Assembly: GCA_016124205.1 (NCBI GenBank)
Contig: WGOD01000002.1
Location: 1 to 64,000 of the forward strand
Source: Alphaproteobacteria bacterium
GTDB lineage: Bacteria > Pseudomonadota > Alphaproteobacteria > Caulobacterales > Maricaulaceae
Length of the DNA: 64,000 nt
Direction of reading: 5' to 3'
Each line of letters opens with the position of its first letter. Within the stretch, counting starts at the first letter, position 1. The notes under the pieces are model-generated. The model saw only the letters and a program-made list of their open reading frames with translations, did no database searches and was not told the DNA's origin. This document shows, one piece after another, positions 17,801 to 25,811 of the stretch. Position numbers and translations under genes: made by a program.

Positions 17801-17985
17801 GTAATCAGGGCCTCGACCCGTTCGGCCGACGCCCCGGGAAACACGGTGACGATGTTGCCATAGCGCTGCGTCAGGCTGGGGTCTTCCTGCCGGCCGAGCG
17901 TGAAGAAGGCCGCCAATCCCGCCGCCACCAGCAGGATGATGGCGAGGATGGTGACCCGGGCGTAGCGGAAGAAGAGCGTGCTCAT
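14851..17985 (-). CDS. Efflux RND transporter permease subunit
   Basis: A 1044-residue inner-membrane proton-driven pump of the AcrB superfamily, full family length. It has the expected repeat: an N-terminal helix, a large periplasmic loop (about 33-335), six helices, a second loop (about 555-860) and six more helices. The central helices keep LGLLIDNAIVVVDE, the equivalent of the AcrB TM4 proton-relay motif with Asp. The start overlaps the adaptor stop by 4 bases (ATGA). Substrate unknown. No outer-membrane channel gene is in this operon, so a TolC-like protein must come from elsewhere. Confidence 0.94.
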   Translation of the reverse strand: MSTLFFRYARVTILAIILLVAAGLAAFFTLGRQEDPSLTQRYGNIVTVFPGASAERVEALITDPLEQAILELAEIDELESESRNGVSIIQISMREDLSPGEVDEGWTLVREQVDSVRPTLPPGASQPDVTRFYMGAATLVVGLTWPEGQEPNLAILSRLAEDLQDRLGNLSGTDETRVFGAPEEEIRVLVDPDAAAALGLSVGEVAQLVASADSKTPAGELRNGEVNLSVEVAGEFDSLDRIRSVPVAETPEGDFVRLADIADVEKGVRTPAATASFHNNRQSVIVAAYLQPELRVDSWSARAMEVVNAFAAETHGVDVEVLFRQSDYVESRLNGLATNLGYSALIVFVVLFLMMGWRSALIVGSALPLTVLFVLFLINIYDEPLHQMSVTGLVVALGLLIDNAIVVVDEYRLMRGKGLPPLDAINRSLKHLFAPLLASTLTTVFAFAPIALMPGSAGEFISMIGISVIFAVVSSFVLAMTVIPALAGWFDGGVPQRNAPFWQEGISSRRLTAMYRGVLDTIVARPWVGLVAGIILPVAGFFAASTLPMQFFPPTDRDMFQVEMVLPANTSIEETERQTRRATDLILAHDGVIDVVWTLGESGPRTYYNVAGSQSDSPYFATGFVRTESASITRNLLPDLQREVMEAFPQSRFLTLPFEQGPPIPAPIEIQLVGPDLAVLDDLGDEVRRVLSSTPGVTATTASLRMGTPVARLDIDEASARMAGIRLEELANRLRADFDGAPGGSILEGVVELPVRVIAREDRRASVSDLSATTLADRNDPSSLGSPLAALGSVSLQPEVSNISRLDGRRVNTVYGFIEPFTLPAPILDVFLERLDEAGIELPPGYDLLIGGEAESRGDAVGDLFGTAVPLLILMVGSVVLAFNSFRYAGIVLVVGVLSVGLAMFGVWLFGTPLGFNAIVGSMGLVGLSINGTIVVLSALRTSDAVKAGGAEAIQDTVIDATRHIVSTTLTTIGGFAPLLIDGDAFWMPFASAVAGGVAGSALLALFFAPAAFVLLQRIEAKKADFKAKLKSRARSGSLIGAAE

Positions 17986-19106
17986 GCCTCGTCACCGATG
18001 CGCACACGCTGTCCCGGCGTGATCCGGTCGAGACCGGAGCGCAGGATGACCGCGCCGTCGTCCACCGCCCCGCGTACGAAAGCGCGGCCGGAATCGATCC
18101 GGACGGTTTCGACCGCATGCGGGGCAATCGTGTAGGTGCCGTATTCGTCGGCTTCGAGCACATAGACCGACCAGAGACCGCGGCGGCCTTCCGCCAGCGC
18201 CGAGGTCGGGACCCAGAACCCTTCGGTGGCGATGGCCTGTTCCAGGCGCAGCCGGGCGACCTGACCGGCCTGGGCCGGCCCTTCGACATCGAACACCGCC
18301 GTTACCGACCGCGTGCGCGTATCGACGACGCCGGTGGAGGCGCGGAAACGGGCCGCGATTTCGCCGGTCGTTGTCTCGAAATTGTAGACCTCGCCGGTCG
18401 TCAACGTGGCGGCGCTTTCCGCCGGCAGTCCGACACGGATTTCCAGCGCATCGTCCTCGACGATCCGGAGCAGCCCCTGCCCCGGTGCGGCGATCCCGCC
18501 CTCGTCGGACAGGCGCGCCGTGATGACGCCGTCGAACGGCGCCTCGATCACGGAAAGCGCCAGTTGCGCGCGCAGCGCATTGGCCGAGGCAGCCGCGGCG
18601 CGGCGCCGGGCTTCGGCGGCATGGGTCGAGGTCGCGACCTCGTCGAGGCGTTGCTGGGAAATGTGACCGCGCTCCAGAAGCGTCTGCTGGCGATCTTCGG
18701 TCGACTGAGCCAGCGCGACCTGCGCCTGCGCCTCGGCAGTCTGGGCATCGGCGGCGGCAATCTGGGCTTCGAGCGCGCGCGTATCGAGCCGGGCCAGGAC
18801 CTGACCAGACACAACCCGGTCGCCGACATCCACAGCGATGTCGTCGATACGTCCGCCGCGCTCAAAGCCCAGCTCGCTTTCGCGCCGGGCCGTTACCAGC
18901 CCGGGGAAGTATTCCCCCATGCTGGCGTCGGACCGGTATTCCACAGTGAGTGTGGGAACGGTTGGCGTCGCAGCCGGCCCGAGTTCGAGGCGGGCATCGG
19001 CACTGCGCGATGCGCTGACGAGCACGACCAGAAAGGCCACGCCGAGCCCCGCAGCAACCACCGCCGCGCCGGCACCGAAACGTCTGAAACCGAGATAAAG
19101 TGACAT
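17982..19106 (-). CDS. Efflux RND transporter periplasmic adaptor subunit
   Basis: A 374-residue HlyD/AcrA-type adaptor with one N-terminal membrane anchor (about 10-32). The lipoyl half motif (GFERGGRIDDIAVDVGDRV, about 78-97) is followed by an alpha-hairpin (about 110-175) and beta-barrel and membrane-proximal domains. It has no lipobox, so it is anchored by its helix. It bridges the RND pump encoded next to an outer-membrane channel. A palindromic operator lies 58 bases upstream of its start. Confidence 0.92.
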   Translation of the reverse strand: MSLYLGFRRFGAGAAVVAAGLGVAFLVVLVSASRSADARLELGPAATPTVPTLTVEYRSDASMGEYFPGLVTARRESELGFERGGRIDDIAVDVGDRVVSGQVLARLDTRALEAQIAAADAQTAEAQAQVALAQSTEDRQQTLLERGHISQQRLDEVATSTHAAEARRRAAAASANALRAQLALSVIEAPFDGVITARLSDEGGIAAPGQGLLRIVEDDALEIRVGLPAESAATLTTGEVYNFETTTGEIAARFRASTGVVDTRTRSVTAVFDVEGPAQAGQVARLRLEQAIATEGFWVPTSALAEGRRGLWSVYVLEADEYGTYTIAPHAVETVRIDSGRAFVRGAVDDGAVILRSGLDRITPGQRVRIGDEA

Positions 19107-19163
19107 TTCCCCCGCTCCTACAACTGCAGGACGAGGTCTATCTAGTGCGACTAATGGCGTTTG

Positions 19164-19186
19164 AAAAGTGAACAGTGTTCACTTTT
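19164..19186. promoter_or_regulatory. Perfect palindromic operator, probably for the TetR regulator
   Basis: AAAAGTGAACA (19164-19174), a single G (19175), and TGTTCACTTTT (19176-19186) form an 11-1-11 perfect inverted repeat. It lies between the tetR-type gene and the efflux adaptor gene. On the minus strand a TAGATA (-10 like, about 19138-19143) follows at promoter distance, so the operator would cover the -35 region of the pump genes. Its AT-rich ends could alternatively act as a weak terminator for the regulator gene. Confidence 0.75.
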
Positions 19187-19197
19187 TTGTATGACCG

Positions 19198-19848
19198 CTA
19201 TGCGGACGCCCGGTCGGCGGCCAGGCCGCGGATGATCATGTTGGTCTGGAAGTCGATCACCTGATCGCGCGTCACATGCTCCGAACCTGGCATGCCGTGC
19301 GGGAAATCATCCATCGATGCCAACAGGATAGCGAGGCCATGAACGCTGGCCCAGACGCATTTCGATGCGACGGCCGGGTCCATCTGACGGAAGCTGCCAT
19401 TGGCGATTCCGGCCTCGACCATGTCCTTCAGATTTTTTTCCGCGGCGAAGGCGTAGCTCGACTCGTCCGGGGCATCGTCCTTGTCCCAGTTCGAGAAGGC
19501 CATGAGGTAATGCTTCGGCTCTTCCAGCGCGGTCTCGATATAGGCCCGCCCGCAGCGCTCGCAGAGCATGTGGACTTCCCCGCCCTCTTCCGCGGCTTCA
19601 TCCATCCGGCGAATCAAACGCTCGAAGAAGAGTTCGCGCATCTCCGCGAACAGCGCTTCCTTGGAATCGAAATACTTGTAGATGGCCGCCGGGGAGTAAT
19701 CGATCGCCTCGGCGAGACGCCGCATCGAGATGCCCGCCTCACCGTCGGCGGCAAAGATCGTCTCCGCCGCGTCGATGATGGCGTCGCGAACCCGCCTGCG
19801 CCGGCGTTCGGCCGGTGTGACGTCCTCGATCGTGGTGTCGGTGACCAT
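19198..19848 (-). CDS. TetR/AcrR family transcriptional regulator
   Basis: A 216-residue repressor. The N-terminal helix-turn-helix (about 20-64) has the TetR pattern ETIFAADGEAGISMRRLAEA and AAIYKYFDSKEALF. The C-terminal ligand domain has CERCG cysteines. It is encoded on the same strand directly before the RND adaptor and pump, with the palindrome 19164-19186 in between, so local control of efflux is likely. The ligand is unknown. The start at 19848 follows GGGAAG. Confidence 0.92.
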   Translation of the reverse strand: MVTDTTIEDVTPAERRRRRVRDAIIDAAETIFAADGEAGISMRRLAEAIDYSPAAIYKYFDSKEALFAEMRELFFERLIRRMDEAAEEGGEVHMLCERCGRAYIETALEEPKHYLMAFSNWDKDDAPDESSYAFAAEKNLKDMVEAGIANGSFRQMDPAVASKCVWASVHGLAILLASMDDFPHGMPGSEHVTRDQVIDFQTNMIIRGLAADRASA

Positions 19849-19948
19849 GAATGCTTCCCTGAAAGACGGACGTTATTCCGTCCGCAGCCCCGCTCATATA
19901 AGAACGCGGTTATCGACGCGTCAAAATTCACCCGCACAAGGCCTTCCG

Positions 19949-20584
19949 ATGTCTGACGAAACGAACACCGCCGCGAACCGATTCCCCGAGCCGGGCGAGC
20001 GCCTCGAGGGTGCGCATCCGAGCGCGGACACGCTGGCCCTTCTGGCCCGGCGGAGATCGACGGCGGCGCGGGCGATGACCGAGCCCGGACCGGACGACGC
20101 GCAGCTGAAGACGCTTCTGAAGATCGCCCAGCGCGTACCCGATCATGGCAAGCTCGCGCCGTGGCGATTCCTCGTCTTCCGCGGCGAAGGCCGCGAACGC
20201 GCCGGTGCGGTGGTGTCCAAAATCTTCGCAGGCAAGGATGGCGGCACTGACGAGGCGAAGATCGCCGAGGAGGCCGGCCGCTTCACCCGCGCGCCGGTCG
20301 TAATCGCCGTCATCTCCACCGTGCTGGAGAATCACAAGATCCCAGAATGGGAGCAGATCCTGTCGGCCGGGGCGGCGTGTCAGAATTTACTGCTCGCCGC
20401 GAACGCGATGGGTTTCGCCAGTCAATGGCTGACCGAATGGTATGCCTATGACCCGCATGTGAAGGACGCATTCGGTCTGCGCTCGGGCGAGCGGATCGCC
20501 GGCTTCATCCATATCGGCTCGCCGGGCGAAGACCCGGTCGAGCGGATCCGGCCGGACGCGCTCGTCAGCTTCTGGGGCGAATAG
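19949..20584 (+). CDS. Nitroreductase family protein
   Basis: A 211-residue FMN-dependent oxidoreductase of the nitroreductase fold, closest in style to YdjA/TdsD-like small enzymes. The FMN phosphate motif RRSTAARAM lies near residue 30, then the RVPDHGKLAPWRFLVF region. SAGAACQNLLLAANAMGFASQW marks the core helix, cut here into its first 20 residues: SAGAACQNLLLAANAMGFAS. It is divergent from the tetR-type gene with 100 bases between. Natural substrate unknown. Confidence 0.87.
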   Translation: MSDETNTAANRFPEPGERLEGAHPSADTLALLARRRSTAARAMTEPGPDDAQLKTLLKIAQRVPDHGKLAPWRFLVFRGEGRERAGAVVSKIFAGKDGGTDEAKIAEEAGRFTRAPVVIAVISTVLENHKIPEWEQILSAGAACQNLLLAANAMGFASQWLTEWYAYDPHVKDAFGLRSGERIAGFIHIGSPGEDPVERIRPDALVSFWGE

Positions 20585-20586
20585 GC

Positions 20587-21048
20587 TCAGCCGCGTCCGC
20601 GATAGGGCGCGACGCCCTGATCGGGCACCCACAGCCCTTCCGGGGGCTGGCCGGTCTGGAAGAAGACGTCGATCGGAATTCCGCCGCGCGGATACCAGTA
20701 GCCGCCGATCCTCAGCCAGGCGGGATCCAGTTCTTTCACCAGACGCTGGCCGATCATCGTCGTGCAGGCCTCGTGGAAGGCGCCGTGATTGCGGAAGCTG
20801 CCGAGGAAGAGTTTCAGCGACTTGGATTCGACGATCCAGTCCTGCGGCGAATAGTCGATCACGAGATGGGCAAAGTCCGGCTGCCCCGTCACCGGGCAGA
20901 GCGAGGTAAATTCCGGACAGGCGAAGCGGATCAGGTAGGGCGCGTCGCACGGATTGGCGACGCGTTCGAGAACGGCGGCTTCCGGCGATGCGGGAAGCGT
21001 GGTGTCGCCGCCCAGCTGATTGAGGGTTTCGTAGCGCGTATCGGTCAT
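20587..21048 (-). CDS. queF: NADPH-dependent 7-cyano-7-deazaguanine reductase
   Basis: A 153-residue single-domain (type I) QueF, which reduces preQ0 to preQ1 in queuosine synthesis. Catalytic Cys is C51 ([11 protein letters not shown]) with Asp D58. The family motif ESKSLKL lies at 74-80, the NADPH-binding signature of QueF. The start at 21048 fits the family; a longer frame upstream is a chance extension. queD of the same pathway is at 60131 in this window. The stop is 2 bases from the convergent nitroreductase stop. Confidence 0.95.
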   Translation of the reverse strand: MTDTRYETLNQLGGDTTLPASPEAAVLERVANPCDAPYLIRFACPEFTSLCPVTGQPDFAHLVIDYSPQDWIVESKSLKLFLGSFRNHGAFHEACTTMIGQRLVKELDPAWLRIGGYWYPRGGIPIDVFFQTGQPPEGLWVPDQGVAPYRGRG

Positions 21049-21085
21049 GGACCGGCTAGCTAGCGCCGATCCCGCATCGAGGCAA

Positions 21086-21589
21086 TCAGGCCTCGTCGCC
21101 CAGAGGCACACCCGGTCGGGCGAAAATTTCGCGAATCTGCACCTTCGACACGATGCGCTCGACATGCGGCAGGACGCTCAGCGTCTCGCGGTGCAGCCGG
21201 TCATAGGCATCCGAATCCTCGACCTCGATCTTCAGGAGATAGTCGGTCGTGCCGCCGACAAAGTAACAAAGGCGAATCTCTTCCACCTTCGCGATCGCGG
21301 CCTCGAATTCGGACTGCGCCTTCGCGTTCTGGCTCGACAGATTGACGTCCAGCCATACGGGGAAGGTCTTTCGGCCCATCGCGCGCGGATTCAGTACGGC
21401 GACATAGCGGTCGATGATTCCGGCACGTTCCAGCGCTTTCACGCGGCGGTGACAGGCCGAGGGAGAGAGGCCGACCCGTGCGGACAGATCGGCAACGGTC
21501 AGCTGACCATTCCCCTGCAGGGCCTGGAGAATCGAAACATCCCGCTCGTCGAGAACAATCGGTTCGGTAGGCACAGTCGATCCATCCAC
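21086..21589 (-). CDS. Lrp/AsnC family regulator, probably of ald
   Basis: A 167-residue regulator with an N-terminal winged HTH (about 15-65: [20 protein letters not shown]) and a C-terminal ligand-sensing RAM domain (about 85-155). It is divergent from alanine dehydrogenase with about 180 bases between. The same pair (often called aldR and ald) is common in alphaproteobacteria, where the regulator activates ald in response to alanine. That role is inferred from position. Confidence 0.9.
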   Translation of the reverse strand: MDGSTVPTEPIVLDERDVSILQALQGNGQLTVADLSARVGLSPSACHRRVKALERAGIIDRYVAVLNPRAMGRKTFPVWLDVNLSSQNAKAQSEFEAAIAKVEEIRLCYFVGGTTDYLLKIEVEDSDAYDRLHRETLSVLPHVERIVSKVQIREIFARPGVPLGDEA

Positions 21590-21768
21590 GGCGTGGCTCC
21601 AATAAGTTTCTACCCGACGCGCAAACGCTTGGGATGCCGTTCGGTTGCATGGTTATGACAGCCCGCGATGGCGGAACCGGTTTGACCAGTGTATGAGGGC
21701 GCAAATTTCGTGGCGCCGTCCGGACATGGTCTGCGCCGAGACAAAGACCAGCCGTTTGGAGACGAATG

Positions 21769-22887
21769 ATGCGGATTGGTGTCCCCACCGAAATCAAGGT
21801 TCGCGAATACCGGGTCGGCCTGACCCCCGATGGTGCGTCGGAGCTCGTGCGTGCCGGCCATGAGGTGCTGGTGCAGTCGGGTGCCGGCGAAGGCGTCGGC
21901 TTCTCGGACGCGGCCTACACCGCAGCCGGCGCGAAGATCGCCCCCGATGCGCAGAGCGTCTTCGGCGAGGCCGAGCTGATCGTGAAGGTGAAGGAACCCC
22001 AGCCGTCGGAGACGGCGATGCTGCGTCCGGAGCAGACGCTCTTCACTTATCTGCACCTGGCCCCGGATCCGGTTCAGGCGGAGGGGCTTCGCAAGTCCGG
22101 CTGCACGGCGATCGCCTACGAAACCGTGACCGACGCGGACAATCGCCTGCCGCTCCTGAAGCCGATGTCGGAAGTCGCCGGCCGCATGTCGATCCAGGTC
22201 GGCGCGCACTGCCTTGAAAAGACGCAGGGCGGACGCGGCATGCTGCTGGGCGGCGTGCCGGGCGTTCTGCCGGCAAAAGTCGTCGTCCTCGGCGGCGGCG
22301 TTGCGGGCACGCACGCGGCGGAAATGGCCGTCGGCGCGCGCGCCGACGTGACCGTGTTCGACCGCTCGGTGAAGCGTCTGGCCGAACTCGACACGCAATT
22401 CGCCGGAGCGATCAAGACGGCGTTCTCGACGCCGGCCGCGGTCGAAAAGGCCGTGATGGAAGCCGACCTCATCATCGGCGCGGTGCTGATCCCCGGCGCG
22501 GCGGCACCGAAGCTCGTCACCCGGGCCATGCTGAAGAACATGAAGGACGGCGCGGTCCTCGTCGACATCGCGATCGACCAGGGCGGCTGCTTCGAGACCT
22601 CCAAGGCCACGACGCACGACAACCCGACCTTCATCATCGACGGCATCGTGCACTACTGCGTGGCGAACATGCCGGGCGCGGTGGCGCGGACCTCGACCTT
22701 CGCGCTGACCAACGCCACCCTGCCCTTCACCGCCGCGCTGGCGAACAAGGGCACGCAGAAAGCGCTCAATGACGATCCGCACCTGGCGCGCGGCCTCAAC
22801 GTCGCCGAGGGCGAAATCACCTACGAACCGGTCGCCCACGACCTCAAGGTCCCGTATGTGAAGCCGTCCTGGCTGACGAGCATCTAG
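21769..22887 (+). CDS. ald: Alanine dehydrogenase
   Basis: A 372-residue cytoplasmic enzyme that interconverts L-alanine and pyruvate plus ammonia using NAD. It begins MRIGVPTEIKVREYRVGLTP, the family signature. The substrate Lys lies in KVKEPQ. The Rossmann NAD motif is VVVLGGGVAGTHAAEMA. Two ATGs abut; the second (21769) lies 7 bases from GGAG and gives the usual N-terminus. Length is normal. The divergent Lrp-type regulator probably controls it. Confidence 0.95.
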   Translation: MRIGVPTEIKVREYRVGLTPDGASELVRAGHEVLVQSGAGEGVGFSDAAYTAAGAKIAPDAQSVFGEAELIVKVKEPQPSETAMLRPEQTLFTYLHLAPDPVQAEGLRKSGCTAIAYETVTDADNRLPLLKPMSEVAGRMSIQVGAHCLEKTQGGRGMLLGGVPGVLPAKVVVLGGGVAGTHAAEMAVGARADVTVFDRSVKRLAELDTQFAGAIKTAFSTPAAVEKAVMEADLIIGAVLIPGAAAPKLVTRAMLKNMKDGAVLVDIAIDQGGCFETSKATTHDNPTFIIDGIVHYCVANMPGAVARTSTFALTNATLPFTAALANKGTQKALNDDPHLARGLNVAEGEITYEPVAHDLKVPYVKPSWLTSI

Positions 22888-22893
22888 CTTTTA

Positions 22894-23008
22894 CCCGCCC
22901 TTCGAGACGCCCCGGATTGTGGTCCGGGGCTCCTCAGGACAGGGCAAATCTGGAACTCAAAACGGCCTGTCCTGAGGAAGCGGCGCAGCCGCTGTCTCGA
23001 AGGGCGGG
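22894..23008. repeat. Palindromic intergenic repeat, family B
   Basis: The outer arms CCCGCCCTTCGAGAC (22894-22908) and GTCTCGAAGGGCGGG (22994-23008) are a perfect 15-bp inverted repeat. Inside, TCCTCAGGACAGG (22931-22943) and CCTGTCCTGAGGA (22966-22978) form a second perfect 13-bp pair. The element fills the gap between ald and the nitronate monooxygenase gene. It shares GCCCTTCGAG and CTCAGGA words with the element at 41113-41167, so it is a dispersed family. Confidence 0.8.
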
Positions 23009-23087
23009 CCGTTTCGATTCAAGAACTCTTTTTGATTGTTCGCTTTTTCGAACCGCAAAACCGGTTCCCACTTTTGCTGAAAAAGCT

Positions 23088-24041
23088 CTACCCGCAGATC
23101 CGGGCCTTCGCCGCGGCGTATTCGCGCGACAGGCGGGCGATCATCTCTGCGGCGGGGACGACCGACTTCACCGCGCCGATCCCCTGCCCCGAACCCCAGA
23201 TGTCTTTCCACGCCTTCTTGGCGTCACCGCCGAAATTCATCGCCGAGGGATCGCTTTCGGGCAGGTTGTGCGGGTCGAGCCCGGCCGCCGCGATCGACGG
23301 GGCGAGATAGTTGCCGTGCACGCCGGTGAAGAGGCTGGAATAGACGATGTCGTCGGACGCGCCATCGACGATGGCCTGCTTGTAAGCCTCGCTGGCGCGG
23401 GCCTCCTCGGTCGCGATGAAGGCCGAGCCGATATAGCCATAATCCGCGCCCATCGCCTGCGCCGCCAGCACGGCCTCGCCGGTCGCGATGGAGCCTGACA
23501 GGGCGAGCGGACCGTCGAAGAATTCGCGGATTTCCTGCACCAGCGCGAAGGGCGACTTGATGCCGGCATGGCCGCCCGCCCCCGCGCACACGGCGATCAG
23601 GCCGTCCGCGCCCTTCTCCAGCGCCTTTCGCGCGAAGGTGACATTGATGATGTCGTGCAGCGTGATCCCGCCCCAGGAATGGACGGCGTCGTTCAGTTCC
23701 ACCCGCGCGCCGAGCGAGGTGATGACGATCGGCACCTTGTATTTCGCGCAGGTCTCGAGATCGGCTTCGAGCCGATCGTTGGAGCGGTGGACGATCTGGT
23801 TCACCGCAAACGGGGCGGCGGGCGCGTCCGGGTGCGCCTTGTTGTAGCTGTCGAGCTCGGACGTGATCTGGTCGAGCCATTCGTCGAGCTGGCTTTGCGG
23901 ACGGGCGTTGAGGGCCGGGAAGCTGCCGACGATACCGGCCTTGCACTGGGCCAGCACCAGGTCCGGATTGGAGATGATGAAGAGCGGCGCCCCGATGACG
24001 GGCAGGCGCAGTTTTCCCTTCAGAGCTTCGGCTTCGGCCAT
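23088..24041 (-). CDS. Nitronate monooxygenase
   Basis: A 317-residue FMN-dependent TIM-barrel enzyme of the nitronate monooxygenase (2-nitropropane dioxygenase) family. Typical are the N-terminal PVIGAPLFIISNP, the catalytic-region GAGGHAG and the FMN-phosphate loop LSGSIATGEAVLAA followed by GADYGYIGSAF. It oxidises nitronates such as propionate 3-nitronate; the natural substrate here is not known. A TetR-type palindrome (24079-24093) lies 38 bases upstream of the start. Confidence 0.92.
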   Translation of the reverse strand: MAEAEALKGKLRLPVIGAPLFIISNPDLVLAQCKAGIVGSFPALNARPQSQLDEWLDQITSELDSYNKAHPDAPAAPFAVNQIVHRSNDRLEADLETCAKYKVPIVITSLGARVELNDAVHSWGGITLHDIINVTFARKALEKGADGLIAVCAGAGGHAGIKSPFALVQEIREFFDGPLALSGSIATGEAVLAAQAMGADYGYIGSAFIATEEARASEAYKQAIVDGASDDIVYSSLFTGVHGNYLAPSIAAAGLDPHNLPESDPSAMNFGGDAKKAWKDIWGSGQGIGAVKSVVPAAEMIARLSREYAAAKARICG

Positions 24042-24078
24042 GCGTGTCGTCCCCTTCCCTCGTCCGCCAACCGGCGGA

Positions 24079-24093
24079 GTAAACAGCGTTTAC
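24079..24093. promoter_or_regulatory. Palindromic operator upstream of nitronate monooxygenase
   Basis: GTAAAC (24079-24084), AGC, GTTTAC (24088-24093) is a perfect 6-3-6 inverted repeat, extended on the minus strand to TGTAAACGCTGTTTACT. Sites of this shape are commonly bound by TetR-family repressors of lipid and redox genes. No regulator gene is adjacent, so the protein would be encoded elsewhere. Confidence 0.5.
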
Positions 24094-24142
24094 AGGGAAG
24101 CTAGGGGGAGGCAGGCGGGAAGTCGAGACTTGCGTTGCTGGC

Positions 24143-24625
24143 CTATTGGGATCGAACTCTTTGGGCAGCCTGTCGGATTGCGTCGGGCGGATTGGAACGG
24201 CCCGGGCAGTGCCTCTCAGCACTGATAAATATCCGTCCGCTCGAATCCCGGTCCGCCATCACGAAGACGCTGCCGTCTCCGTTCGAATCGAATTGTGTCT
24301 GACACACTCCATTCTCGACATGCGTGAATACGTTGACCTCGCCGACCACTCTGCCGCGCCAACTCTGTGTGACCTCCATCCTTATGCGGCAACCCCGACC
24401 GGTCGGAAAATTGGCATCCGTATCGTGTGAAGGCGTTTCGCTTCGTTGGGCCCATTGCAGCAAGCTGCGGCGCGGTTCGTACCGTTGAATATCAAGGATA
24501 CGTCCGTCGAATATCACCGGCGCGGCGAACATCTCATTCCTTGCCGTCGGTCGCTCGGAATCGCAGGCCAGCACGGGCCCGGTAAAGAGCGTCGTCAGGC
24601 CTATCGTGAAAAGCAGACGGAGCAT
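24143..24625 (-). CDS. Secreted NTR/TIMP-like protein of unknown function
   Basis: A 160-residue exported protein. The signal peptide ends GPVLA and the next residue is Cys 21, so it is either a lipoprotein or a TIMP-like protein whose mature N-terminal Cys forms a disulfide. The body has APVIFDGRILDI, SWRGRVVGEVNVFT and FVMADRD strands with later Cys residues, a pattern like bacterial NTR/TIMP-type OB folds. That assignment is weak. It lies 10 bases downstream of the glycosylase gene and may share its transcript. Confidence 0.6.
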   Translation of the reverse strand: MLRLLFTIGLTTLFTGPVLACDSERPTARNEMFAAPVIFDGRILDIQRYEPRRSLLQWAQRSETPSHDTDANFPTGRGCRIRMEVTQSWRGRVVGEVNVFTHVENGVCQTQFDSNGDGSVFVMADRDSSGRIFISAERHCPGRSNPPDAIRQAAQRVRSQ

Positions 24626-24635
24626 CGCGTTAACT

Positions 24636-25247
24636 CTACTGATCCGGCGGGGCGTCGCAATGCGTCCACATATAAAGCGCGAGGTAGGAGCGGTGCGGCG
24701 CGAAGCGCTCGGCCGTGCGCACCGACTTGCGACGCGGCGAGGTCAGGCGCTGCAGCGTCTTGCGGGCCGCGACATCGCCGTCCGGCCAGACGTCCGGATC
24801 GCCGAACCAGAAGATGTTCAGCATGTCCGCCGTCCACTGCCCCACGCCCCAGATGGCCGTCAGGCGCGCGGCGCGTTCCGGCGTGGTCAGACCGCGCATC
24901 TCCTCTGCATCCAGAGCGCCGTCGCGGGCGGCGGCGGCAATGGCGATCATCGATTTGGTCTTGGCGCCGGACAGGCCGCAGGTGCGCAACAGCTCGGTAT
25001 TGCCCTCGTGGAAATGACCGAGCAGCGGGCGGCCTTCCGCGCTCGCCTCGACCCGGCCCCAGATCGTCCGCGCCGCCTTTACCGACAGCTGCTGCCCCGC
25101 GATGGCACGGCACAGATATTCCGCCAGCGGCAGATCGGCCCGGTTCGGAAGCTCCAGCGGTCCGGCCCGTTCGATCGCCCGCGCCAGATCCGCACTCAGC
25201 GGCACGGCAGTCTCGACGAAACGGGCATGGATGGCGCGGTGGGGCAT
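24636..25247 (-). CDS. DNA-3-methyladenine glycosylase (AlkA-type HhH-GPD)
   Basis: A 203-residue base-excision repair enzyme. The helix-hairpin-helix is LTAIWGVGQWTADM (129-142), and the catalytic Asp is probably D158 in WPDGDVAARK. The upstream IAGQQLSVKAARTIWGR helix is typical of AlkA/Mag1 proteins. There is no Cys cluster, so no iron-sulfur site. It removes alkylated purines from DNA. It lacks the N-terminal AlkA domain of E. coli AlkA and is of the short Mag-like type. Confidence 0.92.
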   Translation of the reverse strand: MPHRAIHARFVETAVPLSADLARAIERAGPLELPNRADLPLAEYLCRAIAGQQLSVKAARTIWGRVEASAEGRPLLGHFHEGNTELLRTCGLSGAKTKSMIAIAAAARDGALDAEEMRGLTTPERAARLTAIWGVGQWTADMLNIFWFGDPDVWPDGDVAARKTLQRLTSPRRKSVRTAERFAPHRSYLALYMWTHCDAPPDQ

Positions 25248-25342
25248 GGCGGGAGGCTAGCTCTGCGCCCGGGTCTGCGCCACTGGATTGCGCGCTCCAT
25301 TGCCGCATTTGCGCTTCAGAACGCCGGTGCTAACCGGATCGC

Positions 25343-25744
25343 ATGAACCGCCCGATCGCCCATCTGCGCGCCGCGCTGGCACCGCTCTTCCTGGTGCTTG
25401 CCCTTCTGGGCACGGGGACGCGTGCGCTAACGCCCGACGGCTATATGCCGTCCGCGGAGGGCGGCTGGCTGTCGGTCCGCATCTGTTCGGGGATCGAGCC
25501 GACCTTCCTCGAGATCAATCTCGAAACCGGCGAAACCCGTGCGCCGAACGCGCCGGACCATGACCGGGACGGCGCACCCTGCGCCTTCTCAGCGGGAACA
25601 ACGCCGGTCCTCGCGGTCGACGCGCAGGATGTGCCTCTGCCGTCCCTTGCGGGCACGGCCGACCGTGCCCCTCTGCAGCCCGCCGTACCGGACACGATCC
25701 GTATTCGTCCGGCGGGCAACCGGGATCCTCCCCGCCTGATCTGA
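25343..25744 (+). CDS. DUF2946-like exported protein
   Basis: A 133-residue protein with one N-terminal membrane segment or signal (about 8-28). The following LTPDGYMPSAEGGWLSVRICSG resembles DUF2946 and related small proteins that often precede metal-related TonB receptors; here the Cys in ICSG and one later in PCAFSAG are the only ones. It sits 67 bases before the TonB-dependent receptor on the same strand, so both are probably co-transcribed. A role in copper or other metal handling is inferred from context only. Confidence 0.65.
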   Translation: MNRPIAHLRAALAPLFLVLALLGTGTRALTPDGYMPSAEGGWLSVRICSGIEPTFLEINLETGETRAPNAPDHDRDGAPCAFSAGTTPVLAVDAQDVPLPSLAGTADRAPLQPAVPDTIRIRPAGNRDPPRLI

Positions 25745-25811
25745 CCCCGTTTCACCGTTTCAGATCACATGTCCGGACGCGCCAAGCCGCGCCGGGATGG
25801 AGGACATATCC

